Position numbers and translations under genes: made by a program. The notes below the pieces were generated by a model that was not told the DNA's origin, did not search any database, and was given only the letters and a program-made list of their open reading frames with translations. Below, piece after piece: positions 21,700-34,167 of a stretch of DNA of 64,000 nucleotides. Location: NCBI GenBank assembly GCA_963921825.1, contig OY997590.1, forward strand, positions 53,585,039 through 53,649,038. The letters are read 5' to 3'. The DNA is from Erodium maritimum. Taxonomy: Eukaryota > Streptophyta > Magnoliopsida > Geraniales > Geraniaceae. The number at the start of each line of letters is the position of its first letter. The first letter of the stretch is position 1.

Positions 21700-23820
21700 C
21701 CATCGGACCACTGTAGGAAAGTTGTGTACTTTTGGCCTTGGAATTTCAGTTTGGTCTTGGAACTTTAACACCATTGTGACATGTCTTCGTCGACTGCATC
21801 TGCTCCACCACCGGGTTTTGAAACTTTACAGAAGCACAACTTGGGACCTCAACGACTCAAATCTGTGATCATTGCCACTCAACCACAGTCTGTTGGTCGG
21901 TCCGACCAGCAGAGGATTGCGACTGGCTTTGGGAAGGAAAACTTTGATATTCATAAGAAACCTTTGGGTACTAGTTGGGAGGAGAGAAGATTATTTGCCT
22001 ACAACCTTCCTCCTAATACTTCTAACGTCTGGCTTCAAAACCTTTTCCTTGAATGTGGAGAAATCTTGAAAGCAGAGGCTCCCTCCTCTCCCAATAAACA
22101 AGGTATCTGGTTCGGATTCATCACTTTCAAAAATGTTGAACATTTGAAGAAGGGAATCCAACCAAAGGCTATAGATTGCGGTTATAAGGGCTTGGTCCAA
22201 AACTAGGGATTTTAAAAAGCCACAGTCTGTTGGAGAATGGCATAGGAAAGGGGAGTAACTTCTTGATTCTTAGATCATTAGGGGTACTGTGGTGGATACT
22301 AATCGGGTTTGGTTGGAAAAGGGTCATCTTGCACTACTTCATGAAGAAGTATATGTGGAAGCAATCATGGAAGATTTTTACGCGGAGAGAGGGGCTGAGA
22401 TCAAGATCAAATTTTGGGCAATCGTGTGGTGATTCTATACTTTCCTGATGAAGATACTGAACGGAAGGCATTAGAGTGTGGAGCTGCTTGGCTATTACAC
22501 TGGATGACCATCATCATTGGCAAATCTCATCTTTGCAGGCAAGGTGGCAAATTCTCCTGGTGGCCATTTATGGGATCCCAATCCCGGGTTGGCCCTCAAA
22601 AATTTTTAAAGCTTGCGTGGAAAATTTGGGCACAGTCGTTTGTATTCATCCTCATTCTATTGAGGGCCGTTCCATGGATGTTGCATACGTTCTTCTACAT
22701 TCCCAAGAATACCTAAAAGTTTACAAAGAATCGGATTTTTGCTGGAAGAGGAACATAGCAACATTATGGTGTGCTCAGTACATATTTATGTGGTTCCTAA
22801 CATCATTGTTCACTTGGAAACAGAGAATTGTTCCTCGGATCATACCAGGTCTGAAAATTCTATCTTTAGTGAATTTATTGCGTCTAATACTAGAGAGAAT
22901 GTTCGAGTATTGATTGAAGTGTCGGAGGAAGGAATAGAAGAAGTTATTGCTACAAATCTTGTCGTGGAAAAGGTCGTTAATGCTTCTGTTTTGGAGGACA
23001 CTCCCCAACTTTGTTCTAGACCTGAGACTGAGTTTATTGCTGAGGACTTCCCTCGATTAATTGTGGGGTAAATTTTGCAACCTGTGACTCCTCTTGCTGG
23101 TGTTTTGTCTTTCAAAGAAACGTTGATTGCTCCAGATTCGTTTGGAGAAGAAAACTCTGGCAAACGACTTACTGTGCAAGCAATTATTCCAACTACATTG
23201 GGGATTGAATTTCAAACACCATTAGTTGGAGTAGATGGGATTGATTTGGTGCTTAAAGGAATAAAAGGCACTTTGGTTGCAGGCTCCATTAATGAGGAGG
23301 TCTGCCCAACACATTTAGACACTGTTTTAGGCCCAAAATCACTGTCAACAAACCCTAATCTCTCAGATTTGGAGAGAACTTGTTTTTCAAAACAAATTAT
23401 TCCATCTCTCATTACTCCCTCAGTATCTTCTAAGCACCTTGTTACCAAAGTTAAAAAGAAGAAAACCGTCAACTCAGTTGCTTACAACATAAGGTCCAAA
23501 AGCAAAACCTACATTCCACCCAATACCACCTCTGCTTCTAAATTGGGATCAAAATCAGTTCAAAACTTCAAACTTGGGGGTATTGGCACTTGGGACTATT
23601 GTAAAGCTTTGGGGCTCAAGGCCTATATTGCTGATGACCTGGTTGCCGAGCAATTTGACAATTTAGAGCTCGAGATTAATCAAGCTGTGGAATTGGAAGA
23701 TGGTTCTGATGAAGACTACCGTGATCTAGAGGAGCTGGAGGAGGGACAGATTCTAGGGTACCATCTTCCCCCTTTTACAATTCTCTCTCTAAGAAATGAA
23801 AACTAAATTAAGACAATACA
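21700..23820 (+). mobile_element. RRM-type LINE, ORF1 portion only
   Basis: Coding remains of an L1-type ORF1 with no following endonuclease or RT. The sequence leaves LINE-like coding at about 23806 without an obvious poly(A) tail, so the copy may be truncated or rearranged. Borders are approximate. The neighbouring LTR (24203-26943) lies 400 bp downstream in other sequence. Confidence 0.6.
21781..23806 (+). pseudogene. LINE ORF1 with RRM and DUF4283-like segment
   Basis: The first open part (21781-22206) has a proline-rich start and then an RRM at about residues 72-130, with RNP2-like LFAYNLP and RNP1-like WFGFITF. A shifted frame (22476-22913) carries IYGIPIPGWPSKIFKACVEN and then VVCIHPHSIEG, the pattern of the ORF1 middle (DUF4283-like) domain. 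A third stretch (23075-23806, 243 codons open) is the hydrophilic C-terminal tail, ending in an acidic segment around EDGSDEDYRDLEELEEG. At least two frame changes separate these parts. Family role: RNA binding in the LINE particle. Homology to the ORF1s at 4862-5317 and 59770-61240 is at the level of domain order, not close identity. Confidence 0.65.
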
Positions 23821-24202
23821 AGTTGGACAGCTACAACCGAGTCTCTTCCCAACATATATCATGCCACGCTGCACCAGCACGCACAACAGGATAAGGCCAA
23901 TTATGGATCGAATTGCAGACTCATAGGCTTGTCTGAAAAGCACTATTTCGGTCAGACACGCAACAATGGTGGGCTGACTTCTTCTTAAGCCTCAAGTAAC
24001 CAAAACACATCGTTTCATTTAAACCAAAACCATCAAAATGCAACGTCTCGACTCATAGCTTCATCTTCATATTCTGGGTGGCTTGCGACCCAAGGAAGTT
24101 CTGCTTACTTGTGGAGACATGGACCTGATTTTCGGCGAGAGGAACTTCAGGGTAGTCTGCGATTCCATACCTATCGGGACTGAGTTCATGACGGTGACGG
24201 GA
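23821..24202 (+). other. Unassigned coding-like flank, left of solo LTR
   Basis: The sequence is less AT-rich than its surroundings and continues after the LTR at 26944-27415. The last part before the LTR and the first part after it appear open together in the plus strand, but no domain is recognised. Possibly part of an older retroelement. Confidence 0.35.
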
Positions 24203-26943
24203 TGTCACGCCCCAAATCCGGTTCTTGCCCGGACCTGAGGCATGACTAGTAATAAGTGAGCAAAAGATAATAATTCAATAACTAGTTCCTGAAAATCTCC
24301 AATAATGAAAACAAATCCGCAAAACTGAGTTCAAAACACAATAACCCTCCGGGGTGTAATAATAATCCTCCACAAGTTTTGTTCAAAACATAACAGTGAA
24401 AAGTACGAAGTCTCTATCATGCACCCACACCGAGAAGCTCCCGAGCTTCTACTCCTCAATCAAGCCTGTAAACACAACTGTAAACTCATAGGGGTGAGCT
24501 TGCGCTCAGTAGGGAAAACGCATAACAAAATGGACCTTAAACTCAATAACTTCATCAGTAAAGTTAACATATAGTTCTTAACAATCACAGGCAATAGATA
24601 AACCGATCAATGTCGTGGCACATGGAGTCACCACCCTCCGATCCACACCTTATGTGTCCTCTCGGATTTTCCCTCCAATCCAGAGGAGACGCATAGCATT
24701 GAGACTATCGGAAACACCCTTCAGGGCACATATCGTCGGAAGTCTCAGAAACGTCTCCAAGGGATTTTAGGTCCTCGGGAACCCATGGCATTACTCCCAT
24801 AGGAAGCGCACACTTGGGCAATTCGATGATAAATAGTTAATAATTGAATAACGCACTCAAACAGAAACACAGAACAATCCAATTCCGACAACCACCAACT
24901 CATTACCACCCATAGCTCACACATCACCAATTCACACAACACGCAATACACGAATCACGTAACCATAGCACACCAATCACACAATCCCAACTTACCGTTC
25001 ACTTACCAGTTTCGAACCACCGGGGCATCGATCACCTGATTGCACCGCTCGGTACAACCAGTCATACTCGATGCTCCAAACCACCATTTAAGTAAATCAA
25101 GTAATCATTCGAATACAATCAATGAGCAAGTACGAGTGTAATCAACTAATCATATAAACCTTCAAACGAGCATTCACACATGCAATTCAACTAGTTCCGT
25201 TAGACTCTTTAGCCTATCCACTAAGCAACCAACAACCAAGCATGTGATCCTAACACGCAACTAATCCGAGGGCTTTGCCAAGGCTCCTCTACCAGACAAT
25301 CAATTTCCAAGTATTGAAAGCGAGTTACACTAGTGATTGGCATCCTAATCGTTCACAACTAGACATTTCCGATTATTAGTAATTGAAAGACGATTATGCT
25401 AGTTATTCGCATCCTATAGGCATATCTAGGACCTTTCCAATTTTATTAGCCTAACATGCATACTAAGCATCGTAAACGAGAGGTTAAGGCTTTCCCTACC
25501 TCGAAGTCTTCCTTTCAACACTCTGACGAAAAGCCCGGTAGTCACCTCTCAGTTCTTCACTCGGGTCCCGGCGTGATAAAAGCTCCTCTAACTTGTGTCC
25601 ACGTTCTTCCTCCTTTCCTAGCTTGGTTCCAAGGTTTTGAACCACCAAAAGAACACAAATTAGACTCCTCAACCAAGTGTTCTTCTCCTCAAAACACACA
25701 ACAATGTTCAGAAATGGATCAAGGTTTGAAGAGGAAAAGTGGGAATCAAATTGAGCTAAAAGGAAGGGTTTTGGGCTCTGGGGATCTGCTCCGGAATGCC
25801 AAACGGACCGTGTGGCTTGCCGTGCCGGAACATGGCACGGACCCTGTCACAGGCTGGCCCGGAATCCAGAACGGAACACGACACAGACCGGCCCGGTGAG
25901 CGACACGGACTGTATCAGGTGCCGTGCCGGACTCCCGCCCGTTCCGTGCCGGGTGCCGTGCCGGTACCAGGCCCGTTCCATGCCGGGTGCCGTGCCGGTA
26001 CCAGGCACGTTCCGTGCGGCCTACCGTGCCGGTACCTGGCCCTGTCCGGGTCAGATTCCGTATCAGACCTGACCAGCTCCTTCCCCTTTCTTCCCCAACT
26101 CGAATTTCACGAAAATCCCAACACAAACTCCATTTCTAAACTCTCCTAGCTCCAAAATAATCCACCAAAGATACCCAGCAACTACACCCTCAATGGGTTC
26201 ATCAAACTTCAACCAAAACTCAATCCAACAACCTACTTCACTACTTCTTCTCCAAGCAATCAATCAAAAGCAAGTTCTTCAACTTTTAAGCCACAACCCA
26301 CAAAACCCATAGATTGGAAGTGGAAGAAATGGAGAGTTGAGAGCATCCTTACCTCTAGATAGTTGAGATGGAGAAGATGGAGTGAAAATGAAGGCAAAAG
26401 GACCAAGAACAAGCTTCAAAATCCAAGTTTTCTTCTCTATCTTCTTCCTCAAGAAAGTGAGCTCCTCCTCCCCTCTCTCTTGTGATTTTCGGCTGCAACA
26501 GTAACAAATGGGCTGAATTGTTGCTCTCTTTCCTTTAAATGACCTAAAATGTCAATTTACTCAAAAGCCCTTAAGGTCTTATCCCTTTAAAGGTAACCTA
26601 GGAGGGTATGAGGGTCATTTGGAGCCCCAAATCTCATCCTCCAAGCCAAGCATGACATGTGTCATGTGAGGTCACTCCTATTTAATAATTTTCCAGCTTT
26701 CCAAGATTTATCGACAAATAACCGATATTAAGCCCGAGTTTGACCGACAGTTGACTTTAACAATATTACAGTCAAACTGAAGGAAACGACCCAACTAAGC
26801 TAACCGTGCCCATGGCTAAGCTTTTTGGGCCCCGGAAAGGTCCCGACTGACTTTCCGAGTCATCGGTTGACTTTTTCGGCCGAAAGTCAGACTTAGCTAG
26901 GATTCACCGGTTTTACCGGGATCGACCGGGGGCGGGTCTTACA
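24203..26943 (-). mobile_element. Solo LTR (family 1), 2.74 kb, TSD CGGGA
   Basis: Begins TGTCACGCCCC at 24203 and ends GGGTCTTACA at 26943, flanked by CGGGA at 24198-24202 and 26944-26948. Read on the minus strand it shares with the 10749-13536 LTR the TGTAAGACCC-like start, a TTTAAAG plus CAATTCAGCC promoter-like block (about 26510-26560), GAGGTAAGG (26345-26355), GC-rich tandem units (25790-26060), GGTAGGGAA (25491-25500), the GAGC hairpin (24494-24508) and the acceptor-like ACAGG (24465-24470). No internal domains, so a solo LTR. Non-coding fossil. The open frames at 25456-26149 are by-products of GC-rich tandem repeats. Confidence 0.88.
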
Positions 26944-26948
26944 CGGGA

Positions 26949-27415
26949 GGAGCTTATGGCAGACCAATGTTGTTCCCTTTCTCCCTGTGCTTCGGCTATT
27001 ATGGTAACCCACTCAGAGAACCAGTTGATCGAGGTAAATCTATTTTCGATTCACAATTTTTCATTCTGGGTTCTTGGGTTATGGACGGGTAACTGAAACT
27101 TGTCCCCAAATTTTTTCATCGGGATTCATTCCTACACTCGTCGGGACCAACCCATGCTCCATCTTCACTCCCGACCATGGAACTCCCACATTCGAGCCAG
27201 GCTTTACCTCACAACAGCTACCACCAACCCAAAACAACTTTTACCAGACAAAACACTATGTTAACCAAACATAGCCACATCTATCCACCATACAACCACC
27301 TCCTTTTTTAAAAAACCCGGCAACAGTACATTTTAGAAAGAAATTGGCTTATCACCAGAAAAATTGATTTCCCCAAAATAGTGGGTTTCACTGATTTCCC
27401 CAAAACTGTTATATA
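26949..27415 (+). other. Unassigned coding-like flank, right of solo LTR
   Basis: Continuation of the interrupted 23821-24202 sequence, with a proline- and glutamine-rich potential coding tail that stops near 27272. No family recognised. Confidence 0.3.
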
Positions 27416-27424
27416 ATAGTTGAA

Positions 27425-28798
27425 GAGGAGAAATCTGGTGAGAACCATGTTTTAATGTAGGAACCGCGAGAACCAATCTAAGTCATCTATTTTAAGAATC
27501 GATGGATGAGATATAATTGAGTAGTTGACTTGTTGACCGCAAAAAAAACAGCACTTTTTAGTAAGTGGTAAGGGTTTTTTTTAGTAAAACTATCATTTTT
27601 TTTTTAACCAATTCACTAATTTAATTTTTCCCGCTTCGTTTGAACTCCGATTGGCTTCAAACTTGCGCCATTAGTTTTGTTTTTTTAAGGGCTTTCAATC
27701 AAGATCAGTCATGAATATATTTTGAAGCACGAAAAAAAATTATTTCGGGGTAGATTTTTTAAAAAAAAATCTGGGTAATTTTTATCAACACGTTGCTATG
27801 GATTTATCAACACTTTTAAATTGGTTTTATCAACACTTTACACTGGTTTTATCACCTCATTTTTCCAAAACTGATCATGATTTTATCACCTCATCGCGTG
27901 CTTTTTATGAACACTAGTTTTATCAACACTAAACACTAGGTTTATCATTCAAATTACGTGTGTTTTATCACCCCCATCACATGTTTTTTTGAAGCACGAA
28001 ATTTTTTTTATTTCAGGGCTGATTTTTAAAGGAATTATATATGGGTAATTTTTATCAACACTTTGCTTTGATTTTATCAACACTTTACACTATTTTTATC
28101 AACACTTTACAATGGTTTTATCACCCCATTCTCCAAAAATGATCATGATTTTCATCATCTCATCACGTGTTTTTTATGAACACTAGTTTTATCAACACTA
28201 AACACTAGATTTATCATTGAATTACGTGTTTTTTATCACCTTATCACAAGTTTTTTTTATCAACGTTAAACTCTAGTGTATCACACTTATTATCAAAATT
28301 GAACATGGTTTTTATCACCTCATTATTTGTTTCTTATCACCTCATTACATGTTTTTTTTATCAACAGTTAGCACTAGTTTGGTACTCCGATATAAAACAT
28401 TTATTAGTGAAGATTTATCAACGCTCAACATTATTTTTATCACCTTGATATAAATTTTTATTTTCGTGCTTCAAAATATATTCATGACTGATCTTGATTT
28501 AAAGCCCTTGAAAAAAGAAAAATATTGGCGCAAGTTTGAAGTTAAACGGAGTTCAAACGAAACGGGAAATATTAAATTAGTGAATTGGTGAGAAAAAAAA
28601 ATGGACACTTGTCCACATGACACCATGCTATTACAATTATACCCTTGCTTGTGTGAGAATGAATGAAATAGGCGTGTATGAGGGTTGAATTTGGGTGATG
28701 ATGTGACATTTTGATGAGTGTTGGATCATAGGTGATAGTGGTTAAGATTGGTTCTCACGGTTCCTATGTTAAGAGTGGTTCTCAATAGATTTCTCCTC
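27425..28798. mobile_element. Long-TIR Mutator-like element (non-autonomous), copy 1
   Basis: Ends GAGGAGAAATCTGGTGAGAA (left) and, inverted, GAGGAGAAATCTATTGAGAA (right) are flanked by the 9-bp duplication ATAGTTGAA at 27416-27424 and 28799-28807, the Mutator signature. The inverted arms reach about 320 bp (to about 27770 and from 28450), sharing for instance TTTGAACTCCGATTGGC and its inverse. The middle is an array of TTTATCAACAC and TTTTATCACC words in units of about 50-60 bp. There is no transposase. Related to the nested copy at 57896-59484. Confidence 0.85.
27770..28450. repeat. TTTATCAACAC-word array inside Mutator-like copy 1
   Basis: More than ten imperfect units combining TTTATCAACACT, AACACTAGTTTTATCA and CACGTGTTTTTTAT. 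The same vocabulary, inverted, fills the middle of the copy at 57896-59484, so the array belongs to the element. Confidence 0.85.
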
Positions 28799-28807
28799 AT
28801 AGTTGAA

Positions 28808-29588
28808 TCGGTACATGTGTCTGAATGTATAGCTTTTAGTACTGGTGGTCGGGAAGAGCGTGACAAATATGTTGGAGAAATGGTCGGAACAGTGTCTGAC
28901 TCCGGCGAGATCGAAATTGAAGTCTCCCAAGTGTATTATGACTGTGGCCGAGAAATATTGTTTTCCTTATTTTGGGTTGATTTTGTAGATTACTTCCAAC
29001 GAGGATGAACATGTATATATTTGTGGAAATTGGACAAGAAGATCAAGAAGTCATGGGGAAGCTCATCGACCAGCGACTGAAAGATCAAGTATGTTAGGGA
29101 GCAAGCAATTGAGATCTTGGGAGGAAGAACTATAATATGGGTATTTTCGTCCTAATTAATTTTAAAAGCATATATATCAAATTTAAGTTATGCTAGCATA
29201 TAAAACCAATTACACTTGTTTAGAGGCATGTAAAATCAAATTTCTCATGGTAATTTTTTTGAAACGTTTCCCATGGTAATTTAAGAAGCGCTACATGATA
29301 TTGCGTCTCAGACATATATACTTGTGCGATGCTACGGTCAAATATTGTGTTCTACGATAGTGTGAGTCAAACAACAAAAATATATTACCGGACCATTTAT
29401 AATCAATGTCAGCAAGTGTGTCTGGACATAGGCACCAAGTTGTGATTTGTGACGTCTTCGGGTGCTTTAAAAAAATTAAGCTGTGACATTCTAACGACAA
29501 TGTTTTGTCTACACTTGTCCGTAATTTACTCGTTCAACTTCATGACCGGGCTTATTAATGAGCATGATATTGTTCACTTTATTCATTG
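28808..29588. other. Unassigned intergenic sequence
   Basis: An open stretch at 28748-29008 begins inside the transposon's right end and has no recognised domain. The remainder is AT-rich with no supported feature. Confidence 0.45.
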
Positions 29589-29597
29589 TATCTTCAA

Positions 29598-30715
29598 GCA
29601 AAAATTTCATTTTACCACCTATCAAATATTTAACTTCAGTTTCATACCCTGGTATAAATTTTTATCAGTTTCATACCCTGGCAAACTTTTAATTTCACTT
29701 TCATACCCAGCAGGGTAAAATGTCCAAAATACCCCTAACTATTACTCAAATTTTCATCTCATGCCATTGCCTCAGAATTTGAAAAGAGGTGAAATGACAA
29801 TAATACCCTTCATTGTTTAGGGTGTTAAACTGAAAATTTCAATAATTTTAAAACAAAATCAGTTTTTTTTATAAATTCAATTTTTAATTTCAAAAAATCA
29901 GATTTTAATTTTAAAAATACATAAAAAAAAATTTATATAAAAATATTTTTTTATTAAAAACAGTTTTTTATATAAAAAATCATTTTTATTAAAAAAAAAA
30001 GACACGACTTCGTCTTCTCCGGCCACCTCTCCGGCCACCCAGCTCCGCCGGCGTCGTCCCCGACCCCACCCAGCTCTACCGGCGTCGTCCCCGAGCCCTC
30101 CCACTTCGCCGGCGTCGTCCCCAGCGTGGTTCAGATCTGGTTCGCGAACCAAATCTGAACCACGCCGGGGACGATGGGGACGACGCCGGCGAAGTGAGAG
30201 GGGTCGGGGACGACGCCGACGAAGTGGGAGGGGTCGGGGACGACGCTGGCGGAGTTGGGTGGCCGGAGACCACGCCGGAGAAGACGACTGCGAGCTCCAG
30301 TTTTTTTTTTAAAATAAATAAAATTAATTTTTTTAAAAAAATAAAACTGTTTTTAATAAAAAAATATTTTTATATAAATTTTTTTTTATGTATTTTTAAA
30401 ATTAAAATCTGATTTTTTGAAATTAAAAATTGAATTTATAAAAAAAAACTGATTTTGTTTTAAAATTTATTGAAATTTTCAGTTTAACACCCAAAACAAT
30501 GAAGGGTATTATTGTCATTCCACCTCTTTTCAAATTCTGAGGCAATGGCATGGGATGAAAATTTGAGTAATAGTTAGGGGTATTTTGGACATTTTACCCG
30601 GCTGGGTATGAAAGTGAAATTAAAAGTTTGCCAGGGTATGAAACTGATAAAAATTTATGCCAGGGTATGAAACTGAAGTTAAATGTTTGACAGAGTGGTA
30701 AAATGAAATTTTCCC
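29598..30715. mobile_element. 1.1-kb foldback element with 9-bp TSD
   Basis: Nearly the whole element is one inverted repeat centred near 30145 (GGTTCGCGAACC). Outer arms contain TTTCATTTTACCAC, TTTCATACCCTGG and AAAATGTCCAAAATACCCCT with their inverses. Inner arms are A/T homopolymer-rich, and the apex (30005-30295) is GC-rich with GGGGACGACGCCGG units. The 9-bp duplication TATCTTCAA at 29589-29597 and 30716-30724 places it with Mutator-type or foldback elements. No protein: the frames read through the apex are simple repeats. Confidence 0.85.
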
Positions 30716-30894
30716 TATCTTCAATTTCAAAAAAGAATAATTATACAGTCTTATAAGAAACTACTTGATGTTAGGTCTAAAATTCCAAATCTTAAGTTGT
30801 ATAGAATAATTATTAGAAACAAATTAATGTATTAAAAAACCAACGTGGATCCTAAATTACAAATATAGATTTTTGAGCGGAAGATGCAGAATTT

Positions 30895-31335
30895 TTATTG
30901 TAAATCAGAACTAACGATACATTGGAGTGCATCGGGCACTGAGCCTGACCACGGAAAAACAGTCGTAGAATGCGCCTCCCTGGCTAGCCAGTGGGAAGCC
31001 TTCTTCGTTGTTCTTTTAACAAATTGAAGGGTAGTCCCTTGTTGTTGTGAAAGAAGTTTCCGGATGTCTCGAATGAATGTCCCAATGGGGGAGACTGGAG
31101 GATTACTGTGCGAAATCATGTTGAGAAGTACTTGAGCATCAAACCGGATACTGACGATGGGCCCAAAGAGCGGTGCATTTTTTAGAGTTGTTGCCAGAGC
31201 ACAGGCTTCGACCATGATAGGAGTCCAAGTCCCCGGCATGAGACCATTCACAGTTAATTGAATCGATCCACGAGAATCGCGAGCGAACATGACCCATGCA
31301 GACTGCCGAGTGTCTTGAAATACAGCCTCATCCAC
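30895..31335 (-). pseudogene. LINE-encoded RNase H domain (RVT_3 type)
   Basis: 146 codons open. Landmarks: an N-terminal D near DEAVFQDTRQSAW, RDSRG, EACALATTL, a second acidic strand SIRFDAQVLLNMI, and KRTTKKASHWLAREA at the C-terminus. This is the order expected for the RNase H that many plant L1 elements carry at the end of ORF2, where it degrades RNA in the RNA/DNA hybrid. Upstream parts of ORF2 are in other frames and separated by the solo LTR, so this is a dead fragment. Confidence 0.75.
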
Positions 31336-32126
31336 ATTAATAGCAATAGTACCGGAGGGTGGGCGAACTCATTTAGCCGGCCAATTCGGTGGGGGCATCT
31401 CGGTTTTGGGGCTGTAGCCTTGGCCTCCCTTCAGGCGGTCAGATGAGTTGAGGCAGCCGATATCACCCGGAGGGCAGCCAGGGGAATCCCTACCCATTTA
31501 AGCTCATTCTTGGCCTTCTAGATTTCCCATAAAATTGAGAGAATCTCCGCCACCTTAGCATACGGTCTCCCAACCTCTACTCCAGCCCACCATTCCCTAA
31601 ATGTTCCCAATTGGCCATGTGGAACTAGATCCCCTGCTTGGGCCCAACACGTTTTTGCAAACCCATACTCGAGGAATAAATGATCTACCGTTTCCGGAGC
31701 TTGGCCATAGATGTCGTATAGAGGTGAAATAGGAACAAATTTATGGTTAAGATTGGTAGCGACCTAAAGGATGTAAGTGAGTCCCCGCCATAGAATATGA
31801 GGAGACGCGAGGGAGCGGGGACGGACCTGACCAGGTGATCAAAGTCGCTTGTTGCCTTGCTGCATGACAAGCGGAAGCCAGAATCGAGTATCCCGTCTTT
31901 GTGGTATAATGACATGTCCGATCAACAACCCAATACCATGTATCCTTCCCCCAGAGGGCCGAGAGTGGTACTTGAAGAATCTCATCACGCTCCTCATCCG
32001 AGAAAACCTGCCTCATCCGGGGAGCATCCTAGCATAGCCTCCATGGCTGCATAAGCCCCGCAACCCGGGCACCTACCAGTGTAGGGTTAGTCGAAGTGAT
32101 CTCTGGGTTAGGCCCTACCAGCCACG

Positions 32127-33814
32127 TGTTGGGTCTCGAGGTAGGGTTGGAGATGAACTAACTCGCAGCGGAAAATCAATGAAAACCAAGAGACAATTAA
32201 AACCATGAAACAACTAACAAAGAATGGATTAACAAGAGAAAAATTCAGCACTAGTTCTTACCAAAACAAGAACACCGGTTAACGAATGATTGGCTTGAGT
32301 CTCCAAGACGCCTACGTATCCACTTGGGAATCAAAGCCACGTAGTTCTTCTCTTTGAGGACTCAAGAACACAAACATGGAGGTGGAAACTAGCCAAACCC
32401 GAAATGGCCATGGAAGAGGGAGAGAAAATGTGTTTCCTATTCTTGTCTAGTGTTTGTTATGTTGAAAAAAGATGACTTAAACATAACAAAACTCATACTT
32501 GTCCAACTAAAGGTATGGGACAAGCATGGTGACAAGTAAGGTGTAAATAGGACAAAGTATGGCAAGACAAGATTGGGTTAGGTGGTGAATCACCAACACC
32601 TTAATCCTTGTCTTGCTTACTTAGTACTAATTAATCAAGACTTGATTAATTAGTTCCATGGGCCTTGGTTGCATGGGCCTTTCATGGGCTTCTTGGAACA
32701 TGGCCTGTGGCCATTTCCAACGAGGTCCCGTGATTCGCTCATCGCCTCCATGCCTTCCATACCGGAAATGTCCAACATTATCCGACGCGATCAATCCCAA
32801 GACTCCAAGCCTTGTCTCGATCCGTAAAGTCCTATTCACTTACGGGCACATGACCCAAAACCCAGTTTTGGTCATGTCCCGAGACAACTCCCTTTTGGCC
32901 ATTCTCCATAAATGTGTCAATGAGTTTCATCCTCCGGTGTGACCCTTAGGTTTATGCATGTCAATAGATCAACGTAAAATCCCATTTTACTTGATCCTAT
33001 TTAAGTGGCAACTAACGAGACTTTAGTATTGCCTGACACTACATAACGAATCGACCCTGTCGATTCTAACCTTTCCGTCGTCCCTGTCATTATCCTTTTA
33101 TCTCCGATATCCTGATTGAGATAAGGCATAGAGCCGTCATCCTTATTATTCTCAATCACCGTTCCTTGATATGTGAGATGACTGAAGATATGATACCCAG
33201 TATCATGTGCATGGCCATGCTATTCTTCCAGTCACTCTCGATCAAGTGGCCGAGAACCGATATCTTTCCCATACCTTAGTATGAGGGATAAATCCCTTAG
33301 CCGTCTTTCGTGTCACTCATGTAGCCCGTCCCCAAGCCAATCCTGGCCGTTATGGAAGCCCTGTTACGGACAACGTTAGGCTCAGGTCAAACTCAGTTGT
33401 TGACTACATAGCGATCACAAAGACTCCTTGGTCTAAGGATACATGACAAGCTACAACACTGAATATGTTCATGACTTAATCTATGGCACATATTCAGGGT
33501 GGGTCGTCCAATATCATGTCCCACATGATATCTATGATCAGACTCCGGAATCCCATTCCAATGACTAACAGAACGTAAGCCATAAAGAGCCATCTTTCAT
33601 ACTAGTCGCTTCTAGTGAAGCTTTGTTGACTAGGGACCCATCGAGTGTGATCTATCTCGATCTATGGTTCTATTCGCATGGTGGGCATAGATCAGAGCAC
33701 ACATCGATATATTACTCCAACACATAAGTAATATAAAGCCGCTTTAATTTTATTGCTAACGATGATATATACATTTGGACATTTAGGATTGAACTACGGG
33801 CACTAAGACTAACA
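32127..33814. mobile_element. Solo LTR (family 2), 1.69 kb, TSD CCACG
   Basis: Starts TGTTGGGTCTC at 32127 and ends AGACTAACA at 33814, with TGTT/AACA inverted termini and the 5-bp duplication CCACG at 32122-32126 and 33815-33819. It interrupts the LINE between its RT and RNase H regions. It shares none of the family-1 LTR motifs. No internal domains remain, so this is a solo LTR fossil. Strand and superfamily are not determinable by eye. Confidence 0.85.
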
Positions 33815-34167
33815 CCACGTCGTACCTAACATAAGGGTGTCCCGACCATCTCCAATAGTTATACGAAGTCCACCCCGAAGGAGCTCCTGAGCGGATATGA
33901 TACTTGCCCACGTAAAAATTTTATTCACCACCGTACCTGCCTTCAAAAAACTGACCTCGGAAAGTGTCGAGCTTTGAGTACCAGGGCCATCAGGGAATGG
34001 GGTCGACCAAACTCCAAGCTTGTTTCCCCAAAATGGCTTATTAACATCACTTAAGTGGTGGAATGTCATTCCCCCGCCTCCTTTGGCTGACATAATTTGT
34101 CCCAATCCTTCCAAATGATCGGGCGACCCGTCTTCCCCCACCCCCACCCACCAGAACCGAGCCAGCG

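Noticed and set aside
25456-26149. Frames of 86-147 codons rich in R, P, G and T
   Set aside because: Generated by GCCGTGCCGG-type tandem repeats in the solo LTR. All frames on both strands are open there, which argues against coding.
27770-28450. CRISPR-like array of short repeats
   Set aside because: Units are imperfect, AT-rich and not separated by unique spacers, and they lie inside a plant transposon with 9-bp TSDs.
29898-30412. Gly/Asp- and Pro/Ser-rich frames on both strands
   Set aside because: They read the GC-rich apex of the foldback element and mirror each other.
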